Assembly: GCA_018136815.1 (NCBI GenBank)
Contig: CM030945.1
Coordinates: 37,811 to 101,810, forward strand
DNA from: Isochrysis galbana
Taxonomy: Eukaryota > Haptophyta > Isochrysidales > Isochrysidaceae
DNA length: 64,000 nucleotides
Direction of reading: 5' to 3'
Every line of letters begins with the position of its first letter. The stretch's first letter is position 1. The notes beneath the pieces were generated by a model that worked only from the letters and a program-made list of their open reading frames with translations, had not been told where the DNA came from and did no database searches. Both the position numbers and the translations under genes were made by a program. Positions 42,044 through 52,008 of the stretch are shown in pieces.

Positions 42044-42403
42044 CTACAAGCCCGTGACATCATAGTATTTATCGAGCGGAATATCGCGTATGGACATGGA
42101 CAACCAGTATTTATTGAGGTGGTCTGACAACACACCAGACTGTTGCTCCCCATACATCACACGCAAGCAAGAGAGAGAACACACCTCAGCATTCGTCCCC
42201 TCGTAGTCCTCGGCGTCGCTTCCGTCGTCGCTGGAGTTCTTTTCGTTCTCAAATGACGCATCCAGCTCCGGTACATCCTGAGGGCGCGGGGAGGGTGGGA
42301 GTAGGAGCTGACCGGAGCTGCCATCGCCCCCTCGTCCCTCGTCCTCATCTTCCACCATCTGCCGTGTCCGCTTCTTGGCGGCCGACCGGCCTGCGGGCGC
42401 CAT
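42044..42403 (-). CDS. Small acidic protein with NLS-like start
   Basis: 119 aa from the ATG at 42403: MAPAGRSAAKKRTRQMVEDE, then acidic/Ser-rich disorder (ENEKNSSDDGSDAEDYEG), then a possible C-terminal domain (VLSDHLNKYWLSMSIRDIPL). KKRTR resembles a nuclear localisation signal. GAG|GTGTGT within the frame is donor-like, so the last ~38 residues may be intron and the gene longer. No family recognised; nuclear or nucleolar role is inference. Confidence 0.45.
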   Translation of the reverse strand: MAPAGRSAAKKRTRQMVEDEDEGRGGDGSSGQLLLPPSPRPQDVPELDASFENEKNSSDDGSDAEDYEGTNAEVCSLSCLRVMYGEQQSGVLSDHLNKYWLSMSIRDIPLDKYYDVTGL

Positions 42404-43175
42404 CGCGCCCAACTCCCACTCAGCACCCCACGCCCCACGCGCGCCGCGCCGCGCCGCGCGCCGCGACCCCAAATTTCGATTTATTTCGTTCAAAATGTTG
42501 GTTTCTATGTGGCCCCCAAAATTTGAATCGAGTTTCTCGAAACTCTGGCCGGGGCCAACAAGGGGCATAAAGTGTGTGCTGGAGTGCTGGAGGCGGACAG
42601 CGACACAGCGACAGGGTCGGCGACGAGTCGCCTTCAATATGTGGTCGATCATAATCGACCATGTGTGTGTTCGACCGAGGTCGACCATGAAACATGGGTG
42701 CGTGTACGTGACACAACACACATCACACCATGTCGTATTCGTTTCTACGTACTTCGTATAGGTATAGGTATAGGCATAGATAGGCATAGGCTATCATAGA
42801 CACACTTGGCACTTGGCACTTAACACTTAACACAAAACCAGGTTGTTCCGTTATACACCGTCATATGACACTTGCCATGGAACTGAGTATGATGTCATAC
42901 ATCTGATATCATATGATACTTACTCCAAACATCTACACTTATAAACCCGCCATTATATGATAAAAATCTTCTTACTTCTTATTCTTATATTCATATTCAG
43001 TACTTAGAAACGGATGCTGCATGCTGCATGCTGCTCGATGACTGACCATTTCAAGCTCCCACAGCGGCACCCCTGGAGCGTCTCCACATGGCGCCGCCCC
43101 CACTCCACGGCGGTGTGACACTCGTCATCGCCGTTGTCGCCGCTCGCCGCCGCCATCGTTGCTGCACATCAGGTT
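42404..43175. other. Intergenic, nothing confident
   Basis: 42430-42470 is CGC-rich, probably promoter of the small acidic gene. 42740-43020 is AT-rich with 'atataggtata'-type words and repeated 'atgatat' palindromes. No gene seen. Confidence 0.35.
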
Positions 43176-43592
43176 GGTGTCGCATTCGCGAATCGACACT
43201 CGTTAGGCTTCGCTCTTCTCTTCGTCGTTCGGTATTTATCGTTATAATTCTCTCGTTCTCGTTCTCGGTCAAAAGCTTCGCTTGGATGCATGGGATCGTG
43301 GGTTGTGGAGCGCCCTCTCTCTTTCTCTCGAAAAGAGAAGGGAAGTTTCCCCACCTTTCTTCCTCCCAGGTCCCAGGCGCTTCGCGAATAGGTTTAATTT
43401 GCTATCTCCACAGCGGTTCTTTATCTGCTTCTGGGGGCAATCAGGTTTAATTTGCGACCTCTTCGCATCTCCCCCTTAGGCACATCGCACTCCTTTCGTC
43501 TTATTTGGTAGGTCTCTTGGAATCTTGTGCGGCAGGATTGCCCCTAGGCGCCTTGCCTTCATTCGGTGCCAGTTTTGGCAAGAGAGGCCGCC
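43176..43592 (+). repeat. Retroelement leader, plus sense
   Basis: Starts GGTGTCGCATTCGCGAATCG, a near-perfect palindrome, and matches 24384-24740 reversed throughout; 60040-60152 reversed matches its first 110 nt. It ends in a good start context (GCCGCCATGC) at 43593, so the methyltransferase frame sits where this family's first ORF would be. Confidence 0.65.
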
Positions 43593-44046
43593 ATGCTGCG
43601 CGTCGCCACCGACTGCTCGGGCATGGAGACGCCCATCACCGTCCTCCGCCGCCTCGGCCTCCCCCACCGCCACCTCTTCAGCTCCGACTCCAACCCGCGC
43701 TGCCGGCGCTACATCCGCGAGGGCTTCGCGCCCGAGGTCCTCTTCGAGAGCGTCTTCGAGCGGCCGCTCCGCTGGGCCGAGGCCGTAGACCTCTACGTGG
43801 CGGGGCCGCCGTGCACCGCCGCCAGCACGCTCAACGTCTCCAAGAGCGAGGCCGAGCGCGACGGCGCCTACGCGGTCGGCGACAACTGCTTCGACTTCAT
43901 CGCCACGACGCGCCCGGAGGCCTTCGTGGTCGAGAACGTGCCGCGCCTGCGCAACGTGCGCGGCGGCTCCGTGCTCCGCGGCTGGCTCGCGCGCTGCGCC
44001 GACGAGTACGACGTCGAGCTCCGCTGCCTCAACGCGCGCGACCACG
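43593..44046 (+). pseudogene. C5-cytosine DNA methyltransferase, N-terminal fragment
   Basis: About 151 codons. Motif I VATDCSGMETPITVLRRLG (SAM binding), then LFSSDSNPRCRRYI, motif IV VAGPPCTAAS with the catalytic Cys (P-C-T instead of the usual P-C-Q), and motif VI FVVENVPRL with the catalytic Glu. It breaks off at CLNARDHGCP in motif VIII; motifs IX-X and the target-recognition domain are missing. At ~44046 the sequence switches to an unrelated coding frame. As it stands it cannot be a functional enzyme. It follows a repeat leader, so retroelement carriage is likely; DNMT capture by retrotransposons is known in charophytes and dinoflagellates. Confidence 0.7.
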
Positions 44047-44724
44047 GCTGCCCACGGCACCTTGTACAACTTCTTCAGCTCGGGCAAGCTGTCTGTCAAC
44101 GTGCGCATTGAAGCCGCCGACTTCAGGCTTCGCGACGTGCTCGTCCACGGCACGTTCGTGACCGAGGCGCACGTTGTTCACGCCGATGGCGCGCGGCTTT
44201 CCGCGTGGGCCAACCTTGTCGGCGCGCACAACTTTGGCGCACACCAGTACAACGCGACTGCGTGCAGCGCAGATGGCCACTTGCTGAGCAAGTTCACCGA
44301 CGTGTGGCTGCACACCTCACGCGAGTGCGGCGGTGTCAAGATTGAGCGGCACTACTCGTCCGTGCGCATTGCAGACGGCGAATGGGAAATCCGCATCACG
44401 TCGAGGCCAGTTTACGACTGGGTGGCGGGACCCAAGCATCGCTTTGACTTCAAGATCACGCCGCGTGTTCCAGTCGCCGCGCCGCCTCATGGCCTGCTTG
44501 GCCAAGGCTTTGTGGGAACGCGTCGCGACGGAGCGATCGACACTTATCCAGTCGCTGGAGAATTCACCACCGGTGCGATGGCAGAGGGCGCCATCGACGG
44601 AACAGCGGCCGACTACGAGGTCGACTCGCCCTTTAAGACGGCATGGACCTTCTCGCGCTTCGGCTACGCCGCGCACCAGGCAGCCATTCGCATGAATACG
44701 CTAACGGAAGCAAGTGCGTCGTAG
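44047..44724 (+). pseudogene. 3' end of an unrelated gene fused behind the methyltransferase fragment
   Basis: The frame (TLYNFFSSGKLSVNVRIEAA ... PPHGLLGQGFVGTRRDGAID ... FTTGAMAEGAIDGTAADYEV ... FKTAWTFSRFG) runs to a stop at 44724. It is in a different phase from the methyltransferase. It is clearly protein-coding in character, beta-rich, and ends in a motif set (HGLLGQ...DGAID) I associate with large extracellular or cell-surface algal proteins but cannot name. No start codon or own promoter precedes it, so it is a fragment. Confidence 0.5.
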
Positions 44725-44829
44725 GCAGATAAGCCAAGGCGACGGCGTTCTCGTCGCGTACGTGGTGCTGCTCGGGCGGCTGCGCGCCCTTTTCCGACCG
44801 GGTACCAAATGAAGGCAAACGACCTCTCG

Positions 44830-45415
44830 TTTCCGTTATGGTGCGATTCCCCTTCTAGACGGGATCGCCGACAGATCGCCTTCTCATCGTCGTCCGTCGT
44901 TGTCTGGCCGGAGTGTTTGGGTTTGATTTCAGTCGAGTTATGTGAGAAAGTCGTGGGGCGAGAGTCGGGGTGTTTTCCTGGGTGTCGTTGTCCGTCGTCC
45001 TGTCGTCAGTCGTCATCCGTCGCTCTCGCTCTCGTCGTTCTCGCTCTCGTAACACTCATACCCAACAAACTCGCCTCGCCTCGCCAGCCCCTGCCATCAC
45101 AGCCCTCCTCTCACTCGCCCTCGCCTCTCGCCACTTGCTCGATGTCGTTCTCGCCGCCGTCCTCGCCCTCGCTCAAGCCCGCCTGCCCGCCTTCCTCTGC
45201 TGACGGGCCTCAGCCCGTCAGCACCTCCGAACTCGTCTCCTCCGCCGCGCCTGCCGCCGGCATGGCCCCTTCCTCATTGCCCTCAGGCCCTATGGGCCAC
45301 TCCAATTCGTCAGTTGGCGGCCATTGGTGGGGGGGGGGCTCGGAGCTCGGAGCTGGGAGCGCCGGTATTTCCCGCGCCCGAACTTGTACTAGTACAACTA
45401 AAACTAGTTGAATTG
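44830..45415 (+). mobile_element. Retroelement leader plus ORF1-like start (MSAPSS family)
   Basis: A GTCGTT/CTCTCG-rich leader (44880-45140) precedes the ATG at 45142. The frame begins MSFSPPSSPSLKPACPPSSA, related to the starts at 5557, 19987 and 53810, and runs to 45411. After ~45250 the sequence is of the hairpin-element body type. Truncated. Confidence 0.5.
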
Positions 45416-45700
45416 TAGCCTCTAGTCTTGTAATATGACACTCAGTATCAGGTCTAGAGCAACTAATACTGAGATATCATATATGATATATGATATCATA
45501 AATGATAGTAGTATGACAGAACAACCAGGACACAAAATGTTAGTGGGCGGAAGGGGGGGGGCACCAAGTGTTCAGCGAGTCGGACAGGGGTGAACAACCA
45601 GTGTTTATGTGTCCCGGACGAAAGGGGGGGGGGGGGGCGGAGGCAGAAGGTGTTGGTGCCGGACGGACGCAAATACTATTAGAGCATGTAGGAGTATGTC

Positions 45701-48700
45701 ATGGACTTGTACTCTCTACGAGTACTTTCCTCGCAGAGAGTGGACTGTAGGGAGGTTATTTTAGTGCCCACTCTGAGGGTGCTGTCCCTGTGCGACCCCG
45801 CTTCCCTCCCTCTCTTCCCCTTCCGTCTCTGCCTCAGCCTCTCCCTGCCCCTCTGTCCCTGTCTCTCTCCGCTCCCATCTGCCTCCCCCTCCCCCTCTTC
45901 CTCCTCCGCCTCCTGCCCGCCCCTCGCCTCTCCATCTCTTCCGACTCTCCTCCCCTGTGTTGCACCTCTTCACGCTGCTGAACGCCTGCGGCACGAGCGC
46001 GCCGTTGCTGCTCCGCCCATGGGTCCGGCCGCTATGCACGTCGTCTTTACAGCCGAGTGCAACAACCCGCAGTTTGACTGGTTTTCTCTCGGCGTCTTCG
46101 AGTCGTTCCGAGCAAGTGCGACACGCCATACCTCTCAAAAGCGCCGCACTTTCCCCGCGCGGCCCAGCCACAGCGTATGCAGGCAGAAAGAGCGAGAAAG
46201 GCTGTCAATGTGACCATGCGACTCATACTGTGCGCGGCTCGAAGGAGCGCAGGTGCCGCGCTCACGTGCTATTCAGCTTGCTGCGTGCAGGTGGCTTCCA
46301 CGGTAACATCACCCGGCTGCTGGCATGCGACCCGGAAGATCTGCGCACGTACAGAGGCATGGAGATTGGCAAAGGAATAGGGAGAACATTTGTCCATCCC
46401 AATTACAGGTCTACGCATTCAGACAACCACAGCTCCATATCAGTCCATCACTTTGCTTTCTCCCCGTGAGTGGTCTGGGTCAGAAATTGACATGCCCGAA
46501 ACAGCTATGCGCACGACGCCATGTAGGCACAATCCTCTCAACAATGACACGTCAGCTTCATACAACAAGCCCGCATCGGTGTGCAGCTTGCAAGCATCCT
46601 CTGCCATGTGTCTCTTCATGGACTCAGCTCGTTGAATAGTCGCTTGTGCGTCAAGCAGGAAACCCAAAGTTGGGCTTTGTACTCGCCCATATAACACTCT
46701 CTTCTCATCATAGGATAGCCACTGCCATCTCCGGCCGCAGGTCATGCATTTTTCGCAAGAAGCCGATTTCACAGAAGACTTCGTCCTGTTTATTGACGCA
46801 GACATGCTGCTCGTGAAGCCCATCGATGTCAGTGAGATTGGCGCAAGGTGTGAATTCAAGGGGGCGCTATCCTGTCCTACAGATCTAAGGTCTTGTTCTT
46901 GTTGCTGTTCGGAAGTGCTTCTAAAGCCTTCACATAGTATCTTCCTCCCGGCCGCTCGGAGGAGCCCATTCTTGAGCAATTCCCGTTAGCCTTCTCCGCC
47001 AACCGCCTATCATGCTGTGGATGTTCGTAGGAAGGGAATTGTGGTCTCTGAGGAGGTCCAATACATGATTGGCACAAATAATGGGCTGGCGGATGCCTTT
47101 CTGCCACCGGAAGCAGCTCGAAGGGCCACGTGCGTTTTGGCACATGGCTTGGGTCTCCCTTCACATTCCTCATGAATCCTCCGCTTTTCCGCCGCCCACA
47201 ACGCTACATCGTCGCTCTACGTGCAGGCATACTTGCGTTGCTCGCCGCCCTCGCCGCTACATCATCGCCGTATGCGCATCGTTTTTTGCAGGAGGGCAAA
47301 ATGGCCGCCTTGGACAGCTGTTGACCTCCTCACAACTTGGCATCCTTCCCTTGTGCACGTAGACCGGTTGGCTGGTACCACATCTTCCATCGTGACGACC
47401 TGAAAGTGATTGCTCCGCGATGGCTTCACTATTGTGGGCGTGTGCGCACTGAGCCACATCGGTACTGGAAGCTCGATGGTGTTGGCATAGACATCCCAAC
47501 CGGGGACGCTTACGTGAAGAGGGGACAGGTGAGGCGAAATGTATTCGGAGAGGCGGCGAGCATGCTCGCGTGGATACGTCGGTCCAGTCGGCCGTCTTGG
47601 GATCACGTGTCCTGCGCACGGACTGGCGGTGCTCCTCGTGAAGACGAGCGATCGTTAGCAAATCTTGATTGATGCGTTTCCCGCTTCCCTACGCACTTGA
47701 TGTGATCCCCACATTAGGCGCCCTGGATCGCGGAAATGTATGGCTATTCATTTGCGGCCGCCGAGGTGGGCGTTGAGCACCGTGTCACTCATGGAATAGT
47801 TGCCTACCCCAGTGAGCTGCCATGGAGTGGCCAGGTGCGGCTCAAATACGTGTCACCATCGAGAGTGACTTGGCTTGGAACTAGAAACGCACGTATAACC
47901 ATCGGCGCACGGGTTCATGCATACGATCGAGCTTCCGGGGTACTGGACTCGAATACACTATGATGTAGCTCATGATTGGCATTCCACACGCTGCTCCAGG
48001 ACCCCTTCATCTTGCACTATGGTATCGACTTCAATATTGGCCCCGATTACAACTGGAACAAAATGGTCTTCAAACAGCTAGACGTTCTATCTTGTCGCCG
48101 TCGTTTCTTTGGGCCGCCGCCGAAGCCGAGGAATCGGCGCGAAAGCGCAGGTGCGCACGTCGTCAATATCCTCAACCGCGCATTCTGTGACTTCTACTCT
48201 CAGAATTGCGATGGCCAGAACCGCATGGTGTGCCCTCCCTCTGAGCGGCCGCCGCCAGGGCACAACGAGTGCGATGATAACGCAGGTGCGTGCTCGGCGG
48301 CCCAGCTGTCGCAAGACCGCTTTGGCTGGGCCCTGTGTGCATGCCCAACTACCGCAGATGTCGCTGTGCATCACAAGCAAATGCGGACGGGGTGTGGAGC
48401 TTTTCCTCGACAGAGCGATTTCTCATTTCTTCGGTGCCGTTGCCCAGCTATTTTGCTGTGTGCCACCTCGTAGAGGTTCCTAGTCCTACGTGGTCCACTC
48501 ACCTCTATTCGCATGCGCACAGGCAACTGTTGGGCGTGGGCGATCGACAACCAGTGCGAGGAAAATCCAAAGTTCATGAGCACCACTTGCCGCCGCTCTT
48601 GTAATCTTTGTGCAGATCAACGTTCGGCCGACGATGCAACTAGCTCTCCGCGAAACATTGGTACATCGGACGGCATCGCTCTAGAAGTTCACGGCGGCCC

Positions 48701-49487
48701 AGATGAGGCCAACGTGGAAGCGGACAATCTTACTAGCCCAGCATTGAGGGGTATAGAATCGGCAGTGGCTGACTTGGAATCTCTGCGTGGCCTCCAGCGC
48801 GGCGCCGAGAGATTATCCGCCTCTCTGCCTGTTGAAGAGATGGAGACCGTCAGCCTTCCACCACCACCACCACCAGACTCCCTTGCGGATGTTGCAGTAG
48901 GTGCGGATAGTCTAGCACCCGGCACGGACGGGCCGTTGGCAGGCATCAAAGAACGGGATGTCATGATGGGAATAGACAGTGAAGAGGCGCAGCAAAAGGC
49001 GATTACAAACATGAATGGGCGCGGCAGCACACGAGCGCTTCCTTTGGAACCTCTAGATAAACGTCAAGGCGTGCTGAGCTTTGGCGCGTTTGGCGCCAAA
49101 GATGATCGATCATCCACATGGACGGCAAGGGTATCTGATTTGTTCGATCCCATATGGACTCACGCGCCATCATCTCAAGGCAGGCTCGACCCACGTTTTC
49201 TTCCCAGGCGCACCACGAGTCGCATTGTCCGTTCCATCGCTCCTGATGTTGCGCCTTTCATGACCGGTCGCCGCACCTTTGTGCGCGCGGAAGGCGTGCT
49301 TCCGCATAATGAACTCCTTGGTACAGAAGGGGGAGTCCGCGCTCTCTATGTAGTCTCCTTGCTGCCGTGGCTATTTGTGGGCGTGCTTTGTTGCGGATCC
49401 GTCGCTTGCCGCGAAAGATTGCGGCGTATTCGCCGACGAAAGCGACTGATGCATCTCCTCGACTCACGAGTTGCTTCAAAGCTGTAG
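45701..49487 (+). CDS. HPAT/SGT-type protein O-glycosyltransferase with ShKT domain and TM tail, 9 exons
   Basis: Exons end/start at: 45701?-46115, 46291-46408, 46527-46578, 46741-46847, 47031-47129, 47363-47528, 47718-47834, 48000-48285, 48523-49487; all phases agree (about 774 aa). The domain matches hydroxyproline arabinosyl-/peptidyl-serine galactosyltransferases: VVFTAECNNPQFDWFSLGVF, GNITRLLACD, SASYNKPAS, the DxD-bearing FVLFIDADMLLVKPID, YMIGTNNGLADAF, PVGWYHIFHRDDLKVIAPRW, PWIAEMYGYSFAAAEVG and FILHYGIDFNIGP. Then a Cys-rich ShKT domain (CWAWAIDNQCEENPKFMSTT), a ~250-aa linker, and a TM segment (YVVSLLPWLFVGVLCCGSVA) with basic tail. It acts in ER/Golgi on secreted, probably wall or scale, glycoproteins. 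The start is uncertain: ATG 45701 gives a hydrophobic leader; ATG ~46019 is the alternative. Confidence 0.85.
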
Positions 49488-49737
49488 TTCGACACGCAAT
49501 GCGTCTCAGCGCGCATATTGGAGGAAACAAAAATCTTACGTGACGAGCGGCTGCGCAACGGGCTGACTACGCGCATGCGCACGGCGCACGGTTGGCGCGC
49601 ATACCGCTGCGGCTCCTTACACTGGTGTGGTGACGAACGGTCGGGGCCGACGCGACAAGCAATGAACGCGAAGAGGTTTTGATGTGAAGCGGCCTGACGC
49701 GGCCACAGTATTAGCTAGTGTACCTACTACGTAGTAT
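49488..49737. other. Intergenic flank
   Basis: No gene seen between the glycosyltransferase stop and the retroelement target site. Confidence 0.4.
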
Positions 49738-49757
49738 ACATCGCATAGCGATATTAA

Positions 49758-50515
49758 TTAATTTCTTAATAGTCTCACCGCACACGCGGCCGTGGACCCT
49801 CTACTTTCTACTCACGCAGCAAAACTTTCTATACCCCCACTCCGCCGGCCCTTTCCCCCCCGCCATCAGGCGACTCCCCCCGTGCACTACTAGGGGGATA
49901 GGGGAAAAGGGCTTAGATATGGTCGGTGCCCCCCCCCCCCCCCCCCGGTGATCCGTTCTCCCCTTCTCCTCCTACGCCTACCGGGCTGGCGGCGTCCTAA
50001 GTCCCGACTTCTCCTGTAAACAGGTGCGGGACTTACATATTTTTCGGTGGGCGGAGCTCTCGCTCCGCCCACCCCCTTCTCCGCGCTCCCTCTCCTCTCT
50101 CCTGCGGCACGCGCGATGGCGTGCCTGCGCCAGGCCTGCAGCTGCTTGCTGGCGACCCCTGGAGGCTCCTGGAGGCCAGCTCAGCGGGCAGAGGAGGCTG
50201 GGGCTGGGCCTTGGCCTCCCCTGCCTCTCCCTCGCTGGCGCTCCTGAGCCTCTGGGGCCCCCAGTCTGCACCTGTCTGCCTGTCGAACAGGGGGGGAGGG
50301 GGGGTTGGAGCGATGGGATGGCCACGAGGGGCCAGGACGAGCGAGCGATCCAGGCGTGCCTGTCAGTGGGAGAGTGGGTCAGCAGGGCAGTGGCCTCCTG
50401 GCAAGCCATCAGGCATGCCAGGAGGATGGGTGGTTCCTCCCTCACGGCAGGGGAGGAGTGGAGAGAGAGGGGGGCTCGTGCCCCCCCATGGGCGAACCAA
50501 GTATAAACTTAGTAG
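49758..50515 (-). mobile_element. Hairpin-capped retroelement, 20-bp TSD
   Basis: A perfect 20-bp direct repeat ACATCGCATAGCGATATTAA flanks it (49738-49757, 50516-50535). On the sense (minus) strand it starts with the hairpin (ACTAAGT-TTAT-ACTTGGT) at 50495-50514, has a GC-rich body, and ends GTGAGACTATTAAGAAATTA plus AT tail. The 3' end equals 6055-6190, not that of the copies at 4401 or 51231, so one 5' module is paired with different 3' modules. Confidence 0.85.
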
Positions 50516-50535
50516 ACATCGCATAGCGATATTAA

Positions 50536-50873
50536 AAAATAATGGTTATATCCTAGGTAGGGGTAGGCGGTTATGTCCCGTTTTTTCTGCCCAAATGTCC
50601 CAAAAAAGTGTCTCGGGACATCCAAATTTTGCACCCAAATGTCCCATGAAATGTCCATTAGACATGCCTAAATGTCTAGTCGCGCACTTATGTAGCTGCC
50701 ACCCCGCCCTCCCGGAAGGCCGGAGGGCAGCCATTGCTATTGCTATTGCTCGCCCGTGGTGTAGATAGTAAACATTGTAGCATGTATTGTGTATTTGTAT
50801 TGTAGTATAGTGTATAGTATTATTTCATAGGCTCGTACACATACACATCTACACACATCTCACGCCTCACACC
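50536..50873. repeat. Cluster of AAATGTCC / GGGACAT words
   Basis: 50575-50685 contains at least five AATGTCC(C) words and one inverted GGGACAT, flanking AT-rich spacers, like subterminal repeats of a MITE. No TIR pair could be fixed. 50760-50900 is AT-rich with 'acacatctcac' words. Confidence 0.45.
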
Positions 50874-51230
50874 TCACACACGCTCACACATTAGCACGCG
50901 GTCATTCTTCGTTGCGGCGCGCATGCGGTTGTAGCGCAACATCACAGACGCCTGCGTCGACCGCAGCGGCTCGTCTGACGGAGCGGTGGATGGCACCGCG
51001 GCGTTCGAGGGGTCTAGCGGAGGCTCGGAGGAGCCGCCGGATCCGACGAAGTGGACCCCTTGTGGGCCAAAGGAAGTTCCCGCTGCTCCCGTGGACAGAG
51101 AGGGAGCGGGATTGTGAGAGGGCGCGGTCGTAGGCGCCAAGACGGAATTTGTGCTTGTCGAACACGCGATGACTACAGGCTCATAGGCAGAGGGCCGTTC
51201 GATCGAGCCGGCAGCTGACGCGGTCGTAGA

Positions 51231-51918
51231 TATAAATAAAATAAAATAATTAATGTTATATCCTAGCCAACCCCACTAGCTAATTGGACACAACTTTTCC
51301 GTCCCGGAATCCCGCCATGCCTGACGAGCCAGGTGTCCGAGTGCTACCGGGGGGAGGGGGCACCGCCCCCTCCCCCCGATATTCGTCCTCCCACATGGGT
51401 TGTGAGAGTGCTCCTTCCCTGCTCACTTTCAGGGACGTGAGATCTAGTTCGCGGATGTTGTTTAGCGCCTGTTTCCAGAACGCAGGGAGTTTGCTTTTGC
51501 CCGCTATTCCGTCGGTAAGTCTGTTTGCGGGGATTGTCGAAAGAACCGCTGCTCTTCCCAGGTTCGTGCGGCAGAACCAAGCGTCTAGCACTTGTTTCCA
51601 TTGTGCTTGGCGTGCGTCCAGGTAGTTCAGGATCCATTTGGCCTGTAGTGCTTTAACATGGTTACCCCAGTCTAGCAGACCCAGCCCCAGGTGGGAGGGG
51701 GAGGAGGGGCTGGTCAGAGGGATGGGCTGGCCACGACAGGCCAGGGCGGGCGAATCAGGCGTGCCTGTGGGGAGAGGAATGGGTCAGCATGGCAGTGTGC
51801 TCCTGGCAAGCCATCAGGCATGCCAGGAGAGTGGGTGGTTCCTCCCCCATGGCGGGGGAGGAGTGGAGAGAGGGGGGGGCTCGTGCCCCGCCATGAGTGA
51901 ACCAAGTATAAACTTAGT
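51231..51918 (-). mobile_element. Hairpin-capped retroelement with LINE RT remnant, 15-bp TSD
   Basis: An exact 15-bp repeat TGACGCGGTCGTAGA (51216-51230, 51919-51933) flanks it. The sense-strand 5' hairpin is at 51900-51918; the 3' end is GGTTGGCTAGGATATAAC then a TAATTATTTTATTTTATTTA tail. It retains ~95 codons of LINE polymerase (next entry), so the short elements of this family are internally deleted derivatives of a LINE. Confidence 0.88.
51282..51680 (-). pseudogene. C-terminal remnant of LINE reverse transcriptase ORF
   Basis: The sense reading WGNHVKALQAKWILNYLDAR, then QAQWKQVLDAWFCRTNLGRA and AFWKQALNNIRELD, is the region just after the RT domain in plant/algal LINE pol proteins (the '..gGlgl.d....alkakWl.r.l' segment). 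It continues to a stop at 51282 in the family's 3' part. Confidence 0.65.
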
Positions 51919-52008
51919 TGACGCGGTCGTAGAAGGATCGTTGATTGTTGCTTGCGGGAAGATGTCTGAGAGGTCATAGTAGGAGTCGGGTCTGACAGTG
52001 TCTACCAT

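Larger units (their letters stand above)
50874..52008 (-). pseudogene. ORF split by a retroelement insertion
   Basis: 5' part 52008-51919 (MVDTVRPDSYYDLSDIFPQA, then TINDPSTTAS) and 3' part 51230-50874 (AAGSIERPSAYEPVVIACST ... LRYNRMRAATKND ...) lie either side of the element at 51231-51918. The reading frame is continuous across the insertion point when the element and one 15-bp duplicate are disregarded. Ser/Pro/Ala-rich, ~145 aa in all. A long repeat-type leader lies upstream, so the host ORF is probably itself a retroelement ORF1. Confidence 0.6.

Noticed and set aside
43476..44153. 225-aa minus-strand frame
   Set aside because: Antisense of the C5-methyltransferase fragment; the plus strand has the catalytic motifs.
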